A stretch of 58,486 nt of DNA from Annulohypoxylon bovei var. microspora (GCA_022836615.1 MU405400.1:1-58486); one strand, 5' to 3'; shown: positions 36,078-48,166, numbered from the stretch's first letter. Notes: generated by a model from the sequence alone, not told the origin. Numbers and translations: made by a program.

Positions 36078-37834
36078 TTAGTAAACACACCAATCACCAT
36101 TGCTTCTTGGGTCGAAGACATCCCCATTTTTCTCCTTTTCAACTTCACCTTCCAGTGTCCAAGGTTCGGGTTTGTAACCAGGAGGGAGATTGGTATTCTC
36201 AAACGGTGCGCCGGTCTCGATATGCTCGCGCGCCTGGCGGAAATTATCAACCACGTACTTCTCAGCATTGTGTCCCCAGACCCATTTGCCTTGGGGCAGT
36301 AGTTTGTCCATTTGCTCGACGTTATCAGCTCGATCCTGATGCCAAGCAGCTCTGTTCAATATCCCTAATCGTTGTATGAGTGCTGTGCGTTGATGCCTGT
36401 CTGTTTGTTAGGTGTTTTTCCGACGGTGGCGGTCCGTTGCGTGATATTGACAAAGATATACAAACTCACCTTAACAAGTGATAAGTCTTAACGGCCGACT
36501 GGATGCCATTTTTACCACCGAGCCTTAGACATTCGGCCAACGAGATAGCATCTTCAAACGCCATTGTCGCACCATTCGCAGATGTAGGAATAAAGCTATG
36601 TGCACTATCCCCGGCCTGAACAACATGACCACCCTCTGATGACCACTTCGGTTGGGGATTGCGCATACAAAGCTTCCATGCCACGATCCTGTTATCAGGG
36701 AAGTTTTTGATAATTTCGACCATAAGGGGGTCCAGATTTTCCGAGTCGGGGATCTTGTCCAACAGCTCCTGGGATGTTATGGTAGATGACCAGGACTCCT
36801 GCGCTTTTCCTAGAGCATCCTACCAGTTCTAAAGTTAGAAAACAGATAAATATGCCCCTTAAACATGGCATGGTGGCCTAGGATGAAGATAGGGATGAGG
36901 GGTGGCGGCTGAAGCTTAATGCAAGGTCAAAGAAAAACATACATCAGGCAGCGTGATGGCAAATGAAACCAACCGGTGAGAAACGATTGCGACCAAATGA
37001 CGGTTTTGTCCGAGATACAATCGTGCTTCCGGTCGCTCTGCCGTCGCAAGATGCTGTTTGATCACTGGTGTGTCGTGTAGTAATTCGGCCGGAGACATAG
37101 CCGCACGGTAAATTGTGTAGCCAGTACCAACCGGGCGAACAGGTTCCCCAAGAATAAGTTTATGTGACTTGGATCCGATACCATCTGCGGGGACAATTAC
37201 ATCGGCTTGGTATCGTTTCCCATCATCAGAGATAGCAACACCGCAACCATTGCTCGTGTCATCTTCGTAATCGGTGATAGATATGCCCCAAGTAATTGGA
37301 ATATCTAATCTTTTGCATTGGTTGAGAAGGATAGTAGCAAGGTCGGCACGCCCATTTATTCCCACTACTCGGAGAGGATATGCAACATGTTCTGCAACGC
37401 CTTTCTGGTTGAATTCGGGCTCGAACGGCGTCATTGCGTGTCGACCATCCAAATAGCATGGGGTTATTACCGCATCAATGCCTACGTCCACGTATTCCTT
37501 TACCATGCTGGGATAATTATGGAGAGTAGACCAGGCCGAAGGACCAATAGTAATGATGTCTCCTATTAATCATGCCGTAAGTTAGCGAGACAAAATGCTC
37601 AATTAGCTCGAGCTAATCCAGGATATACACACCAATAGACGAGAAGGTTGGCGACTTCTCAAGAACCTCGACATTGTGCCCTTTCCTCCAGCACTCGATT
37701 GCCGTAAGTAAACCAGCCGGGCCAGCTCCGACAATTATGATTTTCATCCCAGAGGGTGGAAAACGAAGGACATTGTCGACTATTTCCGTCTTCGTGACGA
37801 TCTTGTTGGACGCTGGGGTGTTGCTAGCTGTCAT
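36078..37834 (-). CDS. FAD-dependent monooxygenase (aromatic hydroxylase / salicylate-hydroxylase-like)
   Basis: Exons 37834-37633, 37562-36943, 36819-36470 and 36396-36078 give 496 aa in phase. Class A flavoprotein hydroxylase marks are all visible: the dinucleotide-binding GAGPAG (36-41) with an acidic end of strand 2 (VEVLEKS), the middle DG motif (VPADGIGSKS), and the GD motif AGDSAHSFIPTSANGA (about 343-358) that binds FAD ribose and pyrophosphate. These enzymes use NAD(P)H and O2 to hydroxylate aromatic or polyketide-like substrates; the substrate here is unknown. No signal peptide. The last intron ends at the second of two close AGs (ACAGACAG), required by frame. Its downstream neighbour is an MFS transporter on the same strand. 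Confidence 0.9.
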
Positions 37835-39429
37835 TTTGATATCTTAGTTTCTTATTTGTTTGATAGGAAGATGTTGATTCTTTGATTAAGGAGTGAAAGA
37901 GCGCATTCATACTCTATTATATATATTCCTTTTCTCTCGCGATTCATTCGTATTTCGTATCCGTATATCGAAGAAAGCGAGCATGTTACTTACCTCGGCA
38001 CCTATGCCATCAGGAGGTTGATGACTAACACACATATACCCCCTAAAGTTATTATAACCAATTGGATTCAATTCCAATGTTTTGACGTCATCTATTCCTT
38101 CGGAAAATGGTAAAGTTACTACCGGAGACGAGGCTTGTTCCGTTGCGGGCTATCGGGTCCGTTTTACTGTCCGTAAAACCCCAAACTCGACGATCAACGA
38201 ACCATGATACATCTCGTAGTCCACACTGAAGAATCTCCTAGTGAATAGACCCACTTTGACGGGAGTCCCCGAGCTATTATGTTCCTTAATTTAACGACTT
38301 GTAGAAGTTTAAATACGTAATTTCCAGCTCAACTCTACATGGAAATAGGTGAATTTTTCAAATCCACGAATACGACACCTCGCCGGCGGAAAGAACGCCC
38401 TGACATACAACTAAAAGGTATTCCGCGACGCACTGAGACTATTCCAGCGTCTATAGCATGATCTACTACCCACAATAATCAATAGATAAACGGGGAATAC
38501 CTACATTATTGATTGTGCCGAGGCCTTGGAAGTATACGGCTGTGATGATTAAGTAGGCTGATATGCCGAAACTACCTGGAAGCATATTACATGATTAATA
38601 ATGAAGTAGGTTCAGAGAGGTAAGCATTACTAATGATTTGTATGTTCAATATAGAACTTACCCCATATTCTAAAACAAGGGGGCTTCGATTACCGGGCCG
38701 TCCTAATACACGGTGTCTTCATACCTAGGTAAACCACCGGCACGAACAACGTCACGGTGACCTACCTGCCTTATACCTACCATAGACTAATAAGGTGGGT
38801 ACTAATTTTACAGTATAAACCCCTATATAAATCGAAGTACTTTTTCTACGTGTTATTGCCCCGCCCCCGCCCCCGCTCCCGCCCCCCCTTAAAGGGATAT
38901 ATCACAGACTTTGCTATCGCCCCCTAACAACCCTTCCTAACCTTGTTGTTGCTGCTGCTGGCGCTGTAGAAGGGGGTACTAGCCCGTTGATCGACCCCTT
39001 GCCTTGTGTAGTTATTGGTAACCCTTGGAGACGTCCTCATTGCCTAGGGGGTTCATTGTAAGATAGATCCCTTTTGGTATTGCTATCCCGCCGTTGTTGG
39101 GACCTCTTTCTTGGCTGGGTAGCCGCCACGATAATCTTGTTTTTGAAGGTATCGTACGTACTTATTGGTAAGGGCTATAACCCGTTCCTATTGTTGTAGT
39201 GCTGGTGAGGTACTACTTTGGGATCTAGCTCCTTAAGGCTACTTATAACTTCGTTGGATAGTAGTTTCTTGTTATGCCCGATTACGTGGTGGGTGTGTAT
39301 TTGGGGTAACTTAATCTTTTCTTTTGCCTTTTTTAAGTCTAGTATGGTATGCCGACAAGGGAGCTTATATTAATGAGTAAAAGCACCTCGGCATACCCCT
39401 TTATCACGTTACCCACGTAACGCCTTTTT
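37835..39429. other. Intergenic region with C-rich tract and transposon-like hairpin
   Basis: The first few hundred bases are the monooxygenase promoter. A pyrimidine C-rich run (CCCGCCCCCGCCCCC) lies near 38862-38887. From about 38930 the DNA becomes rich in TA and repeats of CCCTT type and looks like an eroded element edge. It includes a perfect 10-bp inverted pair, GGTATGCCGA at 39346-39355 and TCGGCATACC at 39388-39397. No gene was found. Confidence 0.5.
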
Positions 39430-42200
39430 AACGTATTACCATTGCTGGTAAATTAAGCCTTAAACGTAAATATACCGTTTTATTTAAAGGTATATAAAAA
39501 TTGTTAAGTAATAATATAATCGTTAAATAAAGTTTTATAAACTTTGGTTATATAATTTAAAATTTATTATTTATTAATATTTATTCGTAAATATTTTAAT
39601 TGTATTTTATTAATTATATCGATAATAATATTTTTAATATTATGAACGGAAATTTTAATAACGTTTAATATTTTTTAAGTTAAATGGTAATGGGTATTAA
39701 TTAAGATAAATAAAGGTTTAATTAAATAATATTATATAATTATAAAAGCATTATTTATTAACGAAATTAAAATATTATTTCGTTATTTTATTTTAAAATT
39801 ATATGTCGTTATAATATTTAAAGATTTTTTTTTATTAATAATTTTTTTATGTAACCGGTTTTTTTATTTTATTTTCATTTTTAATTTTAAAACTTTTAAT
39901 TTTATAACATTTATACACGATACGGTTAAACTTTTTAAAAACGTTAAATAATTTATTTTTAATTTATTTACGTACGACGGTAAATTTAATGGTTTTAATA
40001 ATATTAGCGAAGTTCCGAATAATATTATTTAAATTATTTTATATTTAACGTTTTAAAAATTTAATAAAATTATTAATTAATTCGTTAAATAATTTAATGG
40101 TAAAATTATTAATTATTATATTAAATGTATTAATTTTAAGCGCGAAATTAACGTCGTTATTAACGAAAAGTGGGAGGTTATTTAAGTTAATTATGGTATA
40201 AATAATGGTAAAAAAATTTTTACGTGGCGAAATAATAATACGTAGGTAAGAAAAATACTTTGGTTTATATAGGGGTTTATATTGTAAAATTAATATTTAT
40301 TTTATTAATTTATAATAAAAATAAAGCAGGTAAATTATCGTGATTTTATTCGAAACCATTATGATTTTATTCATGTTATAAATCATGGTATTCATTTATT
40401 AATTTTTAATAATAATTACATAATAAGTATATTTACGTTAAAATATAAAACTTTTATTAAACTTTATACCTTTTTTATTTAAAATTAAATTAAAGTTTAT
40501 AAAATTTACCATTATTTACACGATGGATGGTTTATTACTTTTCGTTAACGACGAGTTTTATAATAAAATTTCCGATATAATTAATATAATATTTAAAAAC
40601 TTTATTATTAAACTTTCGAATAAACGTTAAATATCGAAAATCTTTTTACATTATTAAAAAGTAAAGTATAAATAATTTAAATGAAATTATTTAAAATTTT
40701 TTTAACGCCGTTAAAACCGTTGGATTTTTTATTATACGTAAGTAACCGTATAAAGTAAAAAACGATTAATAAACTCGTTCTTTTTTTTTATAACTCCGGC
40801 GGCGGTGGCGGCAATTATAAGGTTAATAAAAGTCGTTAAAAAGCGATAATAAAGTTAATAATAAATTAGATTTTTTAAATAAAAAAAATACATAATTCCG
40901 TAAAAGTTTTATACTTTAATTTAAATATATTTATTTATTACATGATTATAATTAAAAATTAATAAATGGATACCGTAGTTTAAGTAAATATAAAAACACC
41001 GTGTATTAAAACGGGCCGTTATAATTAATATATTTATTAAATTAATATAATAATTATTTAATAATTTTCACGTTTTTTAAAAAAAAAATATAATAAATAA
41101 TTATATAAAAAAAAAACATTTTAAAAATAATAAAAATTTAATTTATTCGGTGAAATATATTATAACATTGCGATGAAATATAAGTAATAAATTAAAATAT
41201 TTAATTAATCGTTTAAATTACGATTCCAAATAAATGTAAATTCTAAATACCATTTACATTAAAAACACCACCTTTTTAAATATAAATAACACGACGTAAA
41301 TTAAAATTATTTAATTAATATAATTATTATATGTATATAAATATTTAATTTATTTCATTTAATAAATTTTAAAAATTAAATAAATTTATTAATTTTATAA
41401 TTATAATAATTATAAAAAATTATTAAAAATACATTACCCCATATATAAAAATACGTGAAAAAACATATATTTTTTTTAATTTATAAAAACCGCTTTTTCG
41501 CGACGACGAAACTTATAACTTTAAATATTTATAACTTAATATAATTAATAAAATTATTTTTAAATTTAATTTAAATTATAATATATTATTAAATATATTA
41601 AAAAATATATATAATTTATAATTTTAATTTTAATAAAATTAATATATTTAAATTCATTAATTTTTCGTATATATTAATTAAATTAATTATAATTATATCA
41701 TTAATAATTAATATTACGAAAACTTTATAAATTATATTAATGTATTTTAATAATTTTTTTTAAATTTCGTCGTCGTGGAAAAATAACTTTTATACGTTAA
41801 TAAAAATACATGGCTTCGCACCCATTTTTATATGTAAAGTAATGTACTTTTAATAGTTTATTATAACCATTATAATTATAATATAAATAAATTTTTTTAA
41901 TTTTTAATAACAATATATTAATATATAAAAACCATTTTAACGTTTAATTACTCATTTTTAATAAAATAATTTTAATTTTAATTAAAATATTAAACTTTAA
42001 AAAAATAATATTTTTAATGTAAATAATGTCTAAAATCCACATTTATTTAAAATCGTGATTTAAACGGTTAATTTATGTCTTTATACGTACCATTAAAAGA
42101 GGTTTTTTTTTCGATTTTTACTTACATAAATTAACATAATAAAAATATTATAATAACATTAATTTATATTTTACAAGATTTCTTTTATTAAAACTTTAAG
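39430..42200. repeat. AT-rich RIP-eroded repeat block
   Basis: About 2.8 kb of extreme A/T with cytosines almost only in CpG or CpT context, the same RIP signature as the left edge of the window. No reading frame survives. It contains an eroded inverted repeat (about 41370-41900) and abuts a possible polypurine tract on the right. The original element was probably a retrotransposon or DNA transposon; the sequence alone does not settle which. Confidence 0.85.
41370..41900. repeat. RIP-eroded inverted repeat (decayed MITE or fold-back element)
   Basis: The left arm carries TACATTACCCCATATATAAA, further AT-rich sequence, then CGCGACGACGAAA (41500-41512). The right arm, read on the other strand, carries TACATTACTTTACATATAAA at matching spacing and CACGACGACGAAATTT (41762-41778 on the plus strand as TTTCGTCGTCG). 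Similarity extends outward through an AATTATAATAATTATAAAA-like stretch on both sides. Arms are at least 85 bp around a centre of about 250 bp. Both arms are heavily CpA-depleted, so the structure predates RIP. Confidence 0.55.
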
Positions 42201-42236
42201 TTGTGGTTTCTTGTAGGTGCAAGGATGACTAATCAC

Positions 42237-42600
42237 AAAAAAGGGGGGGCCATGTCGCGTATATTTAACATGAAAAGTTTCTAATAACATTTCATAAATA
42301 TATCGTAACCGACGTTATATACGAATGGAATTTCTTTCATTAATGACGTATCATTGCTACAGAGTAATGAATGAAATACTAATATAATAAAAGAATAATA
42401 AATGGAATTTAGTCATGACAATGTTCGTTTCTCTCTAGTGGCATACACCAGTGAAATCGTAAGTAGTTCAATCTTGTGTGTAAGTGGCACTTCTGCTTAT
42501 ACTGAGCACTGAACCAGCCTGAATCTAGAGTAAGTCAACCAACGGCGATATTTGGCGGGCTCCTTGACGAGCAAGCTGTCATGGCCGTACGAATAACAAA
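42237..42600 (+). mobile_element. Possible polypurine tract and 3' LTR of an eroded retrotransposon
   Basis: At the right border of the AT-rich block a tract of six A and seven G (42237-42249) is followed by CCA and then TGTCGCG (from 42253). A polypurine tract directly before a TG-initiated repeat is the usual 3' end of Gypsy-type elements. The repeat's own right end (CA) and a matching 5' LTR were not located within the window, so the call rests on one junction only. Confidence 0.3.
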
Positions 42601-43313
42601 TCGCACCTTATCTTAAGCACTGCAGTCTTGGCCTCTTAGCTACTAGGTACCTACCTAACTTTTTATTGTAGGCTGGAAAAAGCAGCACCGGTGACTCGAA
42701 AAAGCCTGGATACGAGTCGAGGAAAGATGACGGCCACACTAAATGCAAACTTAAAGATACGGCGAGTGCCAGGGCTATGATTTTGTAAAACGGATCCTCA
42801 ACGGGCAATCGTTCTTTTGACAAAAGTGAGGTTACCTACCTACCTACCTCCCAGATGATACAGTTTCATCTTAAGGCTTGATTTAACCCCCTTCTATCGG
42901 CATTTACGTTTCCGACCATAAACGAGCTTCCAGAAACCCGGGCTACCCCCATGCCTTTGCCTTACCCCAGGTTTTTCATTTCGCGGCTAAGTACGCGAGC
43001 CCGTCTCACGGGGCGTCTAATGATAATGCGTCCGGCTAATTGCGCGTAAATAAAGAGGGATTGCAGATCTCTACTCTCTGAACCAGTGGCATATTCTAAC
43101 GCGCTAGCTACTCCAACACACCGAGCATAACACTTTGAAGCGGCGCTTCACCATGCGACTTAGGCATATCCCCGGTTCTTGGCTGTGATGACGCTCATAT
43201 ATGATGACCGGCAAAAGTTGTTCTCGCTACCATTTTAAAGGACTCTGCGTGTCCCTAAAATCCGAGGTAGTCTGTCCTTTGGACTCAGTCACGCGAGACT
43301 TATTTTGGTGGAC
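42601..43313 (+). promoter_or_regulatory. Upstream region of the GMC oxidoreductase gene
   Basis: Normal composition returns here. A CCTACCTACCTACC microsatellite is at about 42835-42850. No exon, including any cytochrome-domain exon of the kind found in true cellobiose dehydrogenases, could be recognised upstream of the signal-peptide exon. Confidence 0.4.
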
Positions 43314-45601
43314 ATGTATGGCAACATATACCTAAGCGCCGCTGCGACGGCAGCATTGCTTCGTGAGCATGTTTTCAAGTGTCAATACACAGAACCATCG
43401 TCGTGCTAACCCAGATTTTAGTCCTCCAACCATGCGCAGCCCGGGCTAACATAAAACTGGCGCCGCCGGTCTGCTCTAATGTTACCTCTCACCAGACCTG
43501 GGACTACATCATCGTAGGTTCAGGGGCTGGCGGCATCCCACTCGCGGATCGGCTTTCGGAGGCTGGACACACGGTGCTACTGTTGGAGAAAGGCCCGCCG
43601 TCGACGGGGATCTGGGGCGGCAGGATGAAGCCGCAGTGGCTGGCGAACGCGACGCTGACGCGCTTCGACGTGCCCGGACTCGCCAACGAGATCTGGCATG
43701 ATCCTAGCGGCGTCGTGTGCACCGACGTCGACCAGATGGCCGGCTGTGTACTAGGCGGCGGCGTCGCCGTCAACTCCGGGCTCTGGTGGAAGCCGCACCC
43801 GGACGACTGGGACCATAGCTGGCCCGAAGGGTGGCGGAGTTCAGACGTGGCCGACGCGACGGCGCGCGTGTTTGACCGGATACCCGGGACCACGCACCCC
43901 AGCACGGACGGCAGGCTGTACCTGCAACAGGGCTTCGACGCGCTGACGGCGGGCCTCAACGCGAGCGGCTGGAGCTTCATCGTCCCGAACGAGCACCCCG
44001 ACCGCAAGGACCGGACTTTCGGCCACAGCACACACATGTTTGCGAACGGCGAGAGAGGCGGCCCGCTGGCGACGTACCTCGTCGATGCGAGCCGTCGCGA
44101 GGGCTTCACGCTCTGGATGAACACGACGGCGAGGAGGGTCGTGCGTGACGGGGGCCGCGCGACGGGCGTCGAGATCGAGTGTAGTAGGAATGCGGCTGGG
44201 CACGCGGGTGTTGTGTCGGTGACGCCGGGGACCGGGCGCGTGATCTTGTCTGCGGGCGCGTTTGGCTCTGCGAAACTTCTTTTTAGAAGTATGCTTATTG
44301 GCCTACTTTACCCTTCCGATAGCATCGTGGCGACTTGGCTGACTAGGTAAAAACAGGTGGAATTGGACCGAAAGACCAATTGAATATGGTGAAGAATTCG
44401 ACGTCGGATGCGACAACAATGATACCGGAAGATTCCTGGATAGATCTTCCAGTGGGATACAATCTGATTGATCATGTCGGAGTAAGTATTGGATCTTATG
44501 TGCGATTGTCTCGGTTAAGGGGTTGTGCTGACCTTGCGATGTATTAGACCGACATCGAAGTTGCGCATCCTGATGTTGTCTTTTACGATTTCTACGCGGC
44601 ATATAACAAACCAATCTTGAGTGACACGGAGATCTATTTGCGTAAGCCTTAGCTCAATTCCCGTCTTGAATCTGATATTGACTCGATTGTAGAGAACAGA
44701 ACTGGAATTCTTGCCCAAGCAGCACCTAATCTAGGCCCTATTGTGAGTTTCGTGAAATGACTTCTAGACTTAAAAATTAACACCCGAGAAGTTCTGGGAG
44801 ATTATTCCTGGGCCTGATGGCATCAATCGACACTTGCACTGGCAAGCGCGAGTAGAAGGGTCCGAGAATAGTAAGTCACCAACTCACTCTAGACCCTATG
44901 TCAAATTGACTGACCCCATATCTCTAAGCTTCTATGACTATCACCCAATACCTTGGGACTGGGTCCACGTCGCGAGGACGCATGGTGATCACCCCTCAAC
45001 TTAACACCCGCGTATCTATCCCTCCTTACCTTCGTGAGGCCAACGACAAAGCGGCTGTTATTGAGGGTCTCGAGAGAGTCCGCAAATATTTTGAGCCCAT
45101 TTCAAACCTTACGTGGGTCCGGCCCGCATCTAATCAGACATCGGCACAATTTGTAGACTCGGTAAGTGCCTTTTGAAAAGTTACCCCTTTTGCCCCTTTT
45201 ACCCCTTTTGCTTTATGCACGGACCAATTTTGTCCCTCAACTTCATCCCCCACCCAACCACCTGGAAAAATAATTTTCTTTCCATGAGAAAAGAATAAAT
45301 AAATATTTCAATTGCTAACAGTGTTGCTGGGAAGATCCCCGCGGTCCCGGCTGTTCGGTGCTCAAATCACTGGGTGGGAACTGCGAAGATGGGAGTGGAC
45401 GACGGCCGAGTCGCCAATGGCACATCTGTCGTCGACACGAACACTAAAGTCTACGGAATGGATAACCTCTTTGTCGTCGATGCTTCCATATTTCCCGGAA
45501 TGATGACCGGAAACCCTTCTGCAATGATTGTCACTGCTGCTGAGCACGCGGCTGAGAAGATATTGGCACTTGCGCTTCCGAATACGATTGCTGCAAATTA
45601 A
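43314..45601 (+). CDS. Secreted GMC oxidoreductase, cellobiose-dehydrogenase flavin-domain type
   Basis: Eight exons (43314-43362, 43422-44288, 44357-44481, 44548-44641, 44693-44742, 44792-44870, 44929-45161, 45335-45601) give 587 aa. The large second exon has no in-frame ATG near its start; a short first exon supplies MYGNIYLSAAATAALLLLQP, a convincing signal peptide with predicted cleavage after ARA (residue 25). The FAD-binding GSGAGG is at 49-54, with GPPSTGIWGG and AGCVLGGGVAVNSGLWW as in AA3 cellobiose dehydrogenase flavin domains. The catalytic pair is His511 (NHWVG) and Asn559 (TGNPSA). The electron-donating cytochrome domain is absent. Likely substrates are cello-oligosaccharides or other sugars outside the cell. 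The last acceptor is AAG at 45332-45334: the CAG at 45319-45321 lies only 3 nt from the branch site and breaks frame. Confidence 0.88.
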
Positions 45602-45671
45602 GGAATACTTATAGGGGTTCATAAGAAACAACATGATTTGAAGGGTCGACACCGTGTAAACTAAGACTTTG

Positions 45672-45879
45672 GTGCACTGTAAGAGACGCTTTGTCTTAGT
45701 GGCTGAGTGTCCTGGGTTATACTGAATTTTAGTGGGGATATCACTATTAGGCCTGAGGTCTAGCTTCCATGGATGGCCTTAATTTTGATAACGGCACTAA
45801 TTCTTATCCACTAAAATTTAGTGCTTAACCGCTATAACTCGGGGCGCACAGCTACTAAGACAAGTTTTCGCACAGTGTA
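45672..45879. mobile_element. Small Tc1/mariner-like MITE
   Basis: About 208 bp between the oxidoreductase stop and the next gene. The left end reads TGCACTGTAAGAGACGCTTT then GTCTTAGTGGCTG; the right end on the other strand reads TACACTGTGCGAAAACTTGT then CTTAGTAGCTG. Similarity continues inward for about 75-80 bp per arm (GGTTATACTGAATTTTAGTG against GAGTTATAGCGG...TTTTAGTG). Ends of the CACTGT type flanked by TA (here TG on the left, TA on the right) fit non-autonomous Tc1/mariner derivatives. No coding capacity. Confidence 0.7.
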
Positions 45880-45913
45880 TGAGATTATGAATTTACAGAG
45901 TTTCGATCCATGA

Positions 45914-48166
45914 TCATTTCAGAGAGACCGACCCCCCCTTAAACCGTGTCTCGACCTCGTCGTCCAGTTGTTGATCTGTCAAAGAATAAGCATCGATCCC
46001 AGCCCTATGCAGTTCCTTTTTCATATTTTCAGCCAGTATAAGTATAGGTCTCCAGCCTTTGGGCACAGCTGCATGACGTAGAAGACGCAAGTTTGACCGA
46101 GCTTCATACCACAACATACTAGTCCCAATCGTCCAAATTGTCAAGGAAAGAAGGGCAAGGAATACTTGTATAAATGAGAATCCCCATTTGAGGCCCTACA
46201 TAATACGTAGAAAAAGTCAGCAATATATCAAGGCGCTCTGCATTAACTTGTGATGTACTTACGTTCACTTGGGTAGGTTGACAGCTTCCATTCTTCATCA
46301 CATAGGCAAAAGAATATGTCTGATTGGACCAGATGAAGGCAGCATTCGATAGATTCCCGAACCAGGAGGATCCGTTGAAGTCTCCGTTGGGGTTGATGTA
46401 AAAGGCGGATATATTCAATACTGGACTCGGTATCTTCGACCCTCTAAAAGTAGATGTTGTATGCCTAAGACCGAAAAATCCGTACGATGATACATCTGCG
46501 TTGAATCAGAATATTAGTTATTTCCGACATTAATATGACAACACTAAGCTGATACGGACAATCGGACACTGCCTCCTGCACAGAGCAATCAATCCCCAAT
46601 TCCGATGGACCACCAAATGAGCAGGCACCATTGAAGGAACTATCCCAATAATTGATAATAGGATCTGCTAATAGTCCTGTAAGCACGGCAGATTAATCGG
46701 AATATACCAAGGCCTTACTGGCAATTCTTCCAGAACCAAAGAGAGACACAATATAATTCCCTGTTAAGTTAACCCTCCATCCGTCGTGTATGACATATGC
46801 TATGGGTTGAAATTCCCTAAATGGAACATAATGGCCTTCATAATCTAGGACTAATGCTTCTCGGACTGTAGTGTACCCAGTCATTGCACCAGCAATGGTT
46901 GGCCATGCCATAAGGAACAGCATACTCCAGATCATAAAGGACATAGCAATTTTAGATCTGAGGCCACGGTGGAATATAAAGGCTCGTGTGACGTAGAATG
47001 TTGAGTAGAATGAAGGGCCTGTCTGTAGAAATATAGTGAAAAATGCTGCATAAGTAACGGGTGCAAGTTCCATCGATGTTGTTACATAGAGGGCAAAAGC
47101 ATGCCAGGACATCAATGCCATATATGCCTGAGCTCCACGGCCAATTATCTATGCGACAGAATTAGCTCATGATTCTTATGAAGAAGCTGGATTTTGATCT
47201 GACTATGTCCCAAAGTATATCGATAACTTTCGCCTCCGTAAATGTCAAGTTTCCAAAGCTTAAATTTATCTTGAAGAATCCCGATATTGCCCAGGCATTG
47301 TACTCGGATATGACAGGATTAAAAGAGTCGTCGGATCTGCACGCCGAATCTATACTCTCAAACCTGTACGAGAGAGCGCCGTATAATCCAAGAAATGCGA
47401 AGAAGCCTAGTATCGTTATAGTCCAGAGGACGGAAACCACCCAATAACCCATGCGCATCCATCTTGACCATTCAATAGACTGTATATATGACTGTACTTT
47501 TTGGTAAGCAGTAGTAAACTGCGTCGAGATGAACCGATAAGTCTTCTTGTAAATTGCGTGTATCCCTTCGGGAAGCCGTGCTACCAAAACACGGGCTTCT
47601 GCCGAAAACGACGAAAGAAGGGCTTTTGGGCTTGGTCGACTATAGTACATTATCATTGTAAAGGATTGGTTAGGGAACAATCTAAGGAAAGGATCCCTGG
47701 GTTGTATAATTAGGCTTATTATAATACGCTTATTTGTAGATTAAGACATGCCCTGTCTCGGATATATCGGCGCCCCTGGTATTATTACTGTAGGGTCGCG
47801 CACCAAGGACAAGTTCTTTTCAAAAGGCGATTTATTGACCAAGATCTATAACTACCTATCTAGGTAGTCTGTGGGTTCAGTGATGGTGATGCAAAACCAA
47901 AAGGCAAGGCACTTCCATTGTTCCGTAACTGCAACTTGCCCATGTACCTGTACAGAGGGCAGACAAATGCCAGTAAATATAATAGGTAACGTAAGAAATT
48001 TCGCCTTGAATGAGGCATATAATAAGTTCGTGAGAAGGACAATAGCTGGTGAGATCATCAATGTGACATCGAGTCCTATAGCCTCGAAAAGCTGAAAGCT
48101 GGGGCTTACCCAATACAGTAACAGATAGCTGGATTGTCTTAAAGCTTTGTACGGCTTACCGACCAT
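45914..48166 (-). CDS. Conserved fungal multi-pass membrane protein of unknown function
   Basis: Exons 48166-47856, 47681-47204, 47148-46719, 46676-46545, 46495-46263 and 46195-45914 join in phase to 621 aa. I know the family only as uncharacterised fungal integral membrane proteins. Marks are a hydrophobic stretch ending VQVHG before QVAVTEQWKCLAF, a long soluble helix-rich segment with SIEWSRWMRMGYW, then several membrane helices. Conserved are YVTTSMELAPVTYAAFFTIF, the AMSFMIWSMLFLMAWPTIAG helix followed by AMTGY, and a last membrane helix (FSFIQVFLALLSLTIWTIG) before a cytosolic tail. The N-terminus is the least certain part: an intron of 105 bp inside exon 1 (donor after LLLYW, acceptor before AKFLTLP) would also keep frame and would place the signal-like helix near the start. 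Transcribed divergently from the semialdehyde dehydrogenase gene. Confidence 0.8.

Noticed and set aside
36389..36420. Earlier acceptor (ACAAACAG) for the last monooxygenase exon
   Set aside because: It puts the exon out of phase; the following ACAG four bases on gives the conserved RHQRTALIQRLG frame.
43504..44124. 206-codon frame antisense to the GMC oxidoreductase
   Set aside because: Produced by the high GC third positions of the real gene; no recognisable domain.
43379..44350. Starting the oxidoreductase at the GTG of 43379
   Set aside because: Nuclear genes start with ATG; the 49-nt upstream exon gives an ATG, a proper signal peptide and a correct intron with a CTAAC branch site.
45319..45334. 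CAG at 45319-45321 as the last acceptor of the oxidoreductase gene
   Set aside because: It follows the branch site by only 3 nt and shifts the frame by one; the AAG 13 nt further restores the conserved IPAVPAVRCSNHWVG frame.
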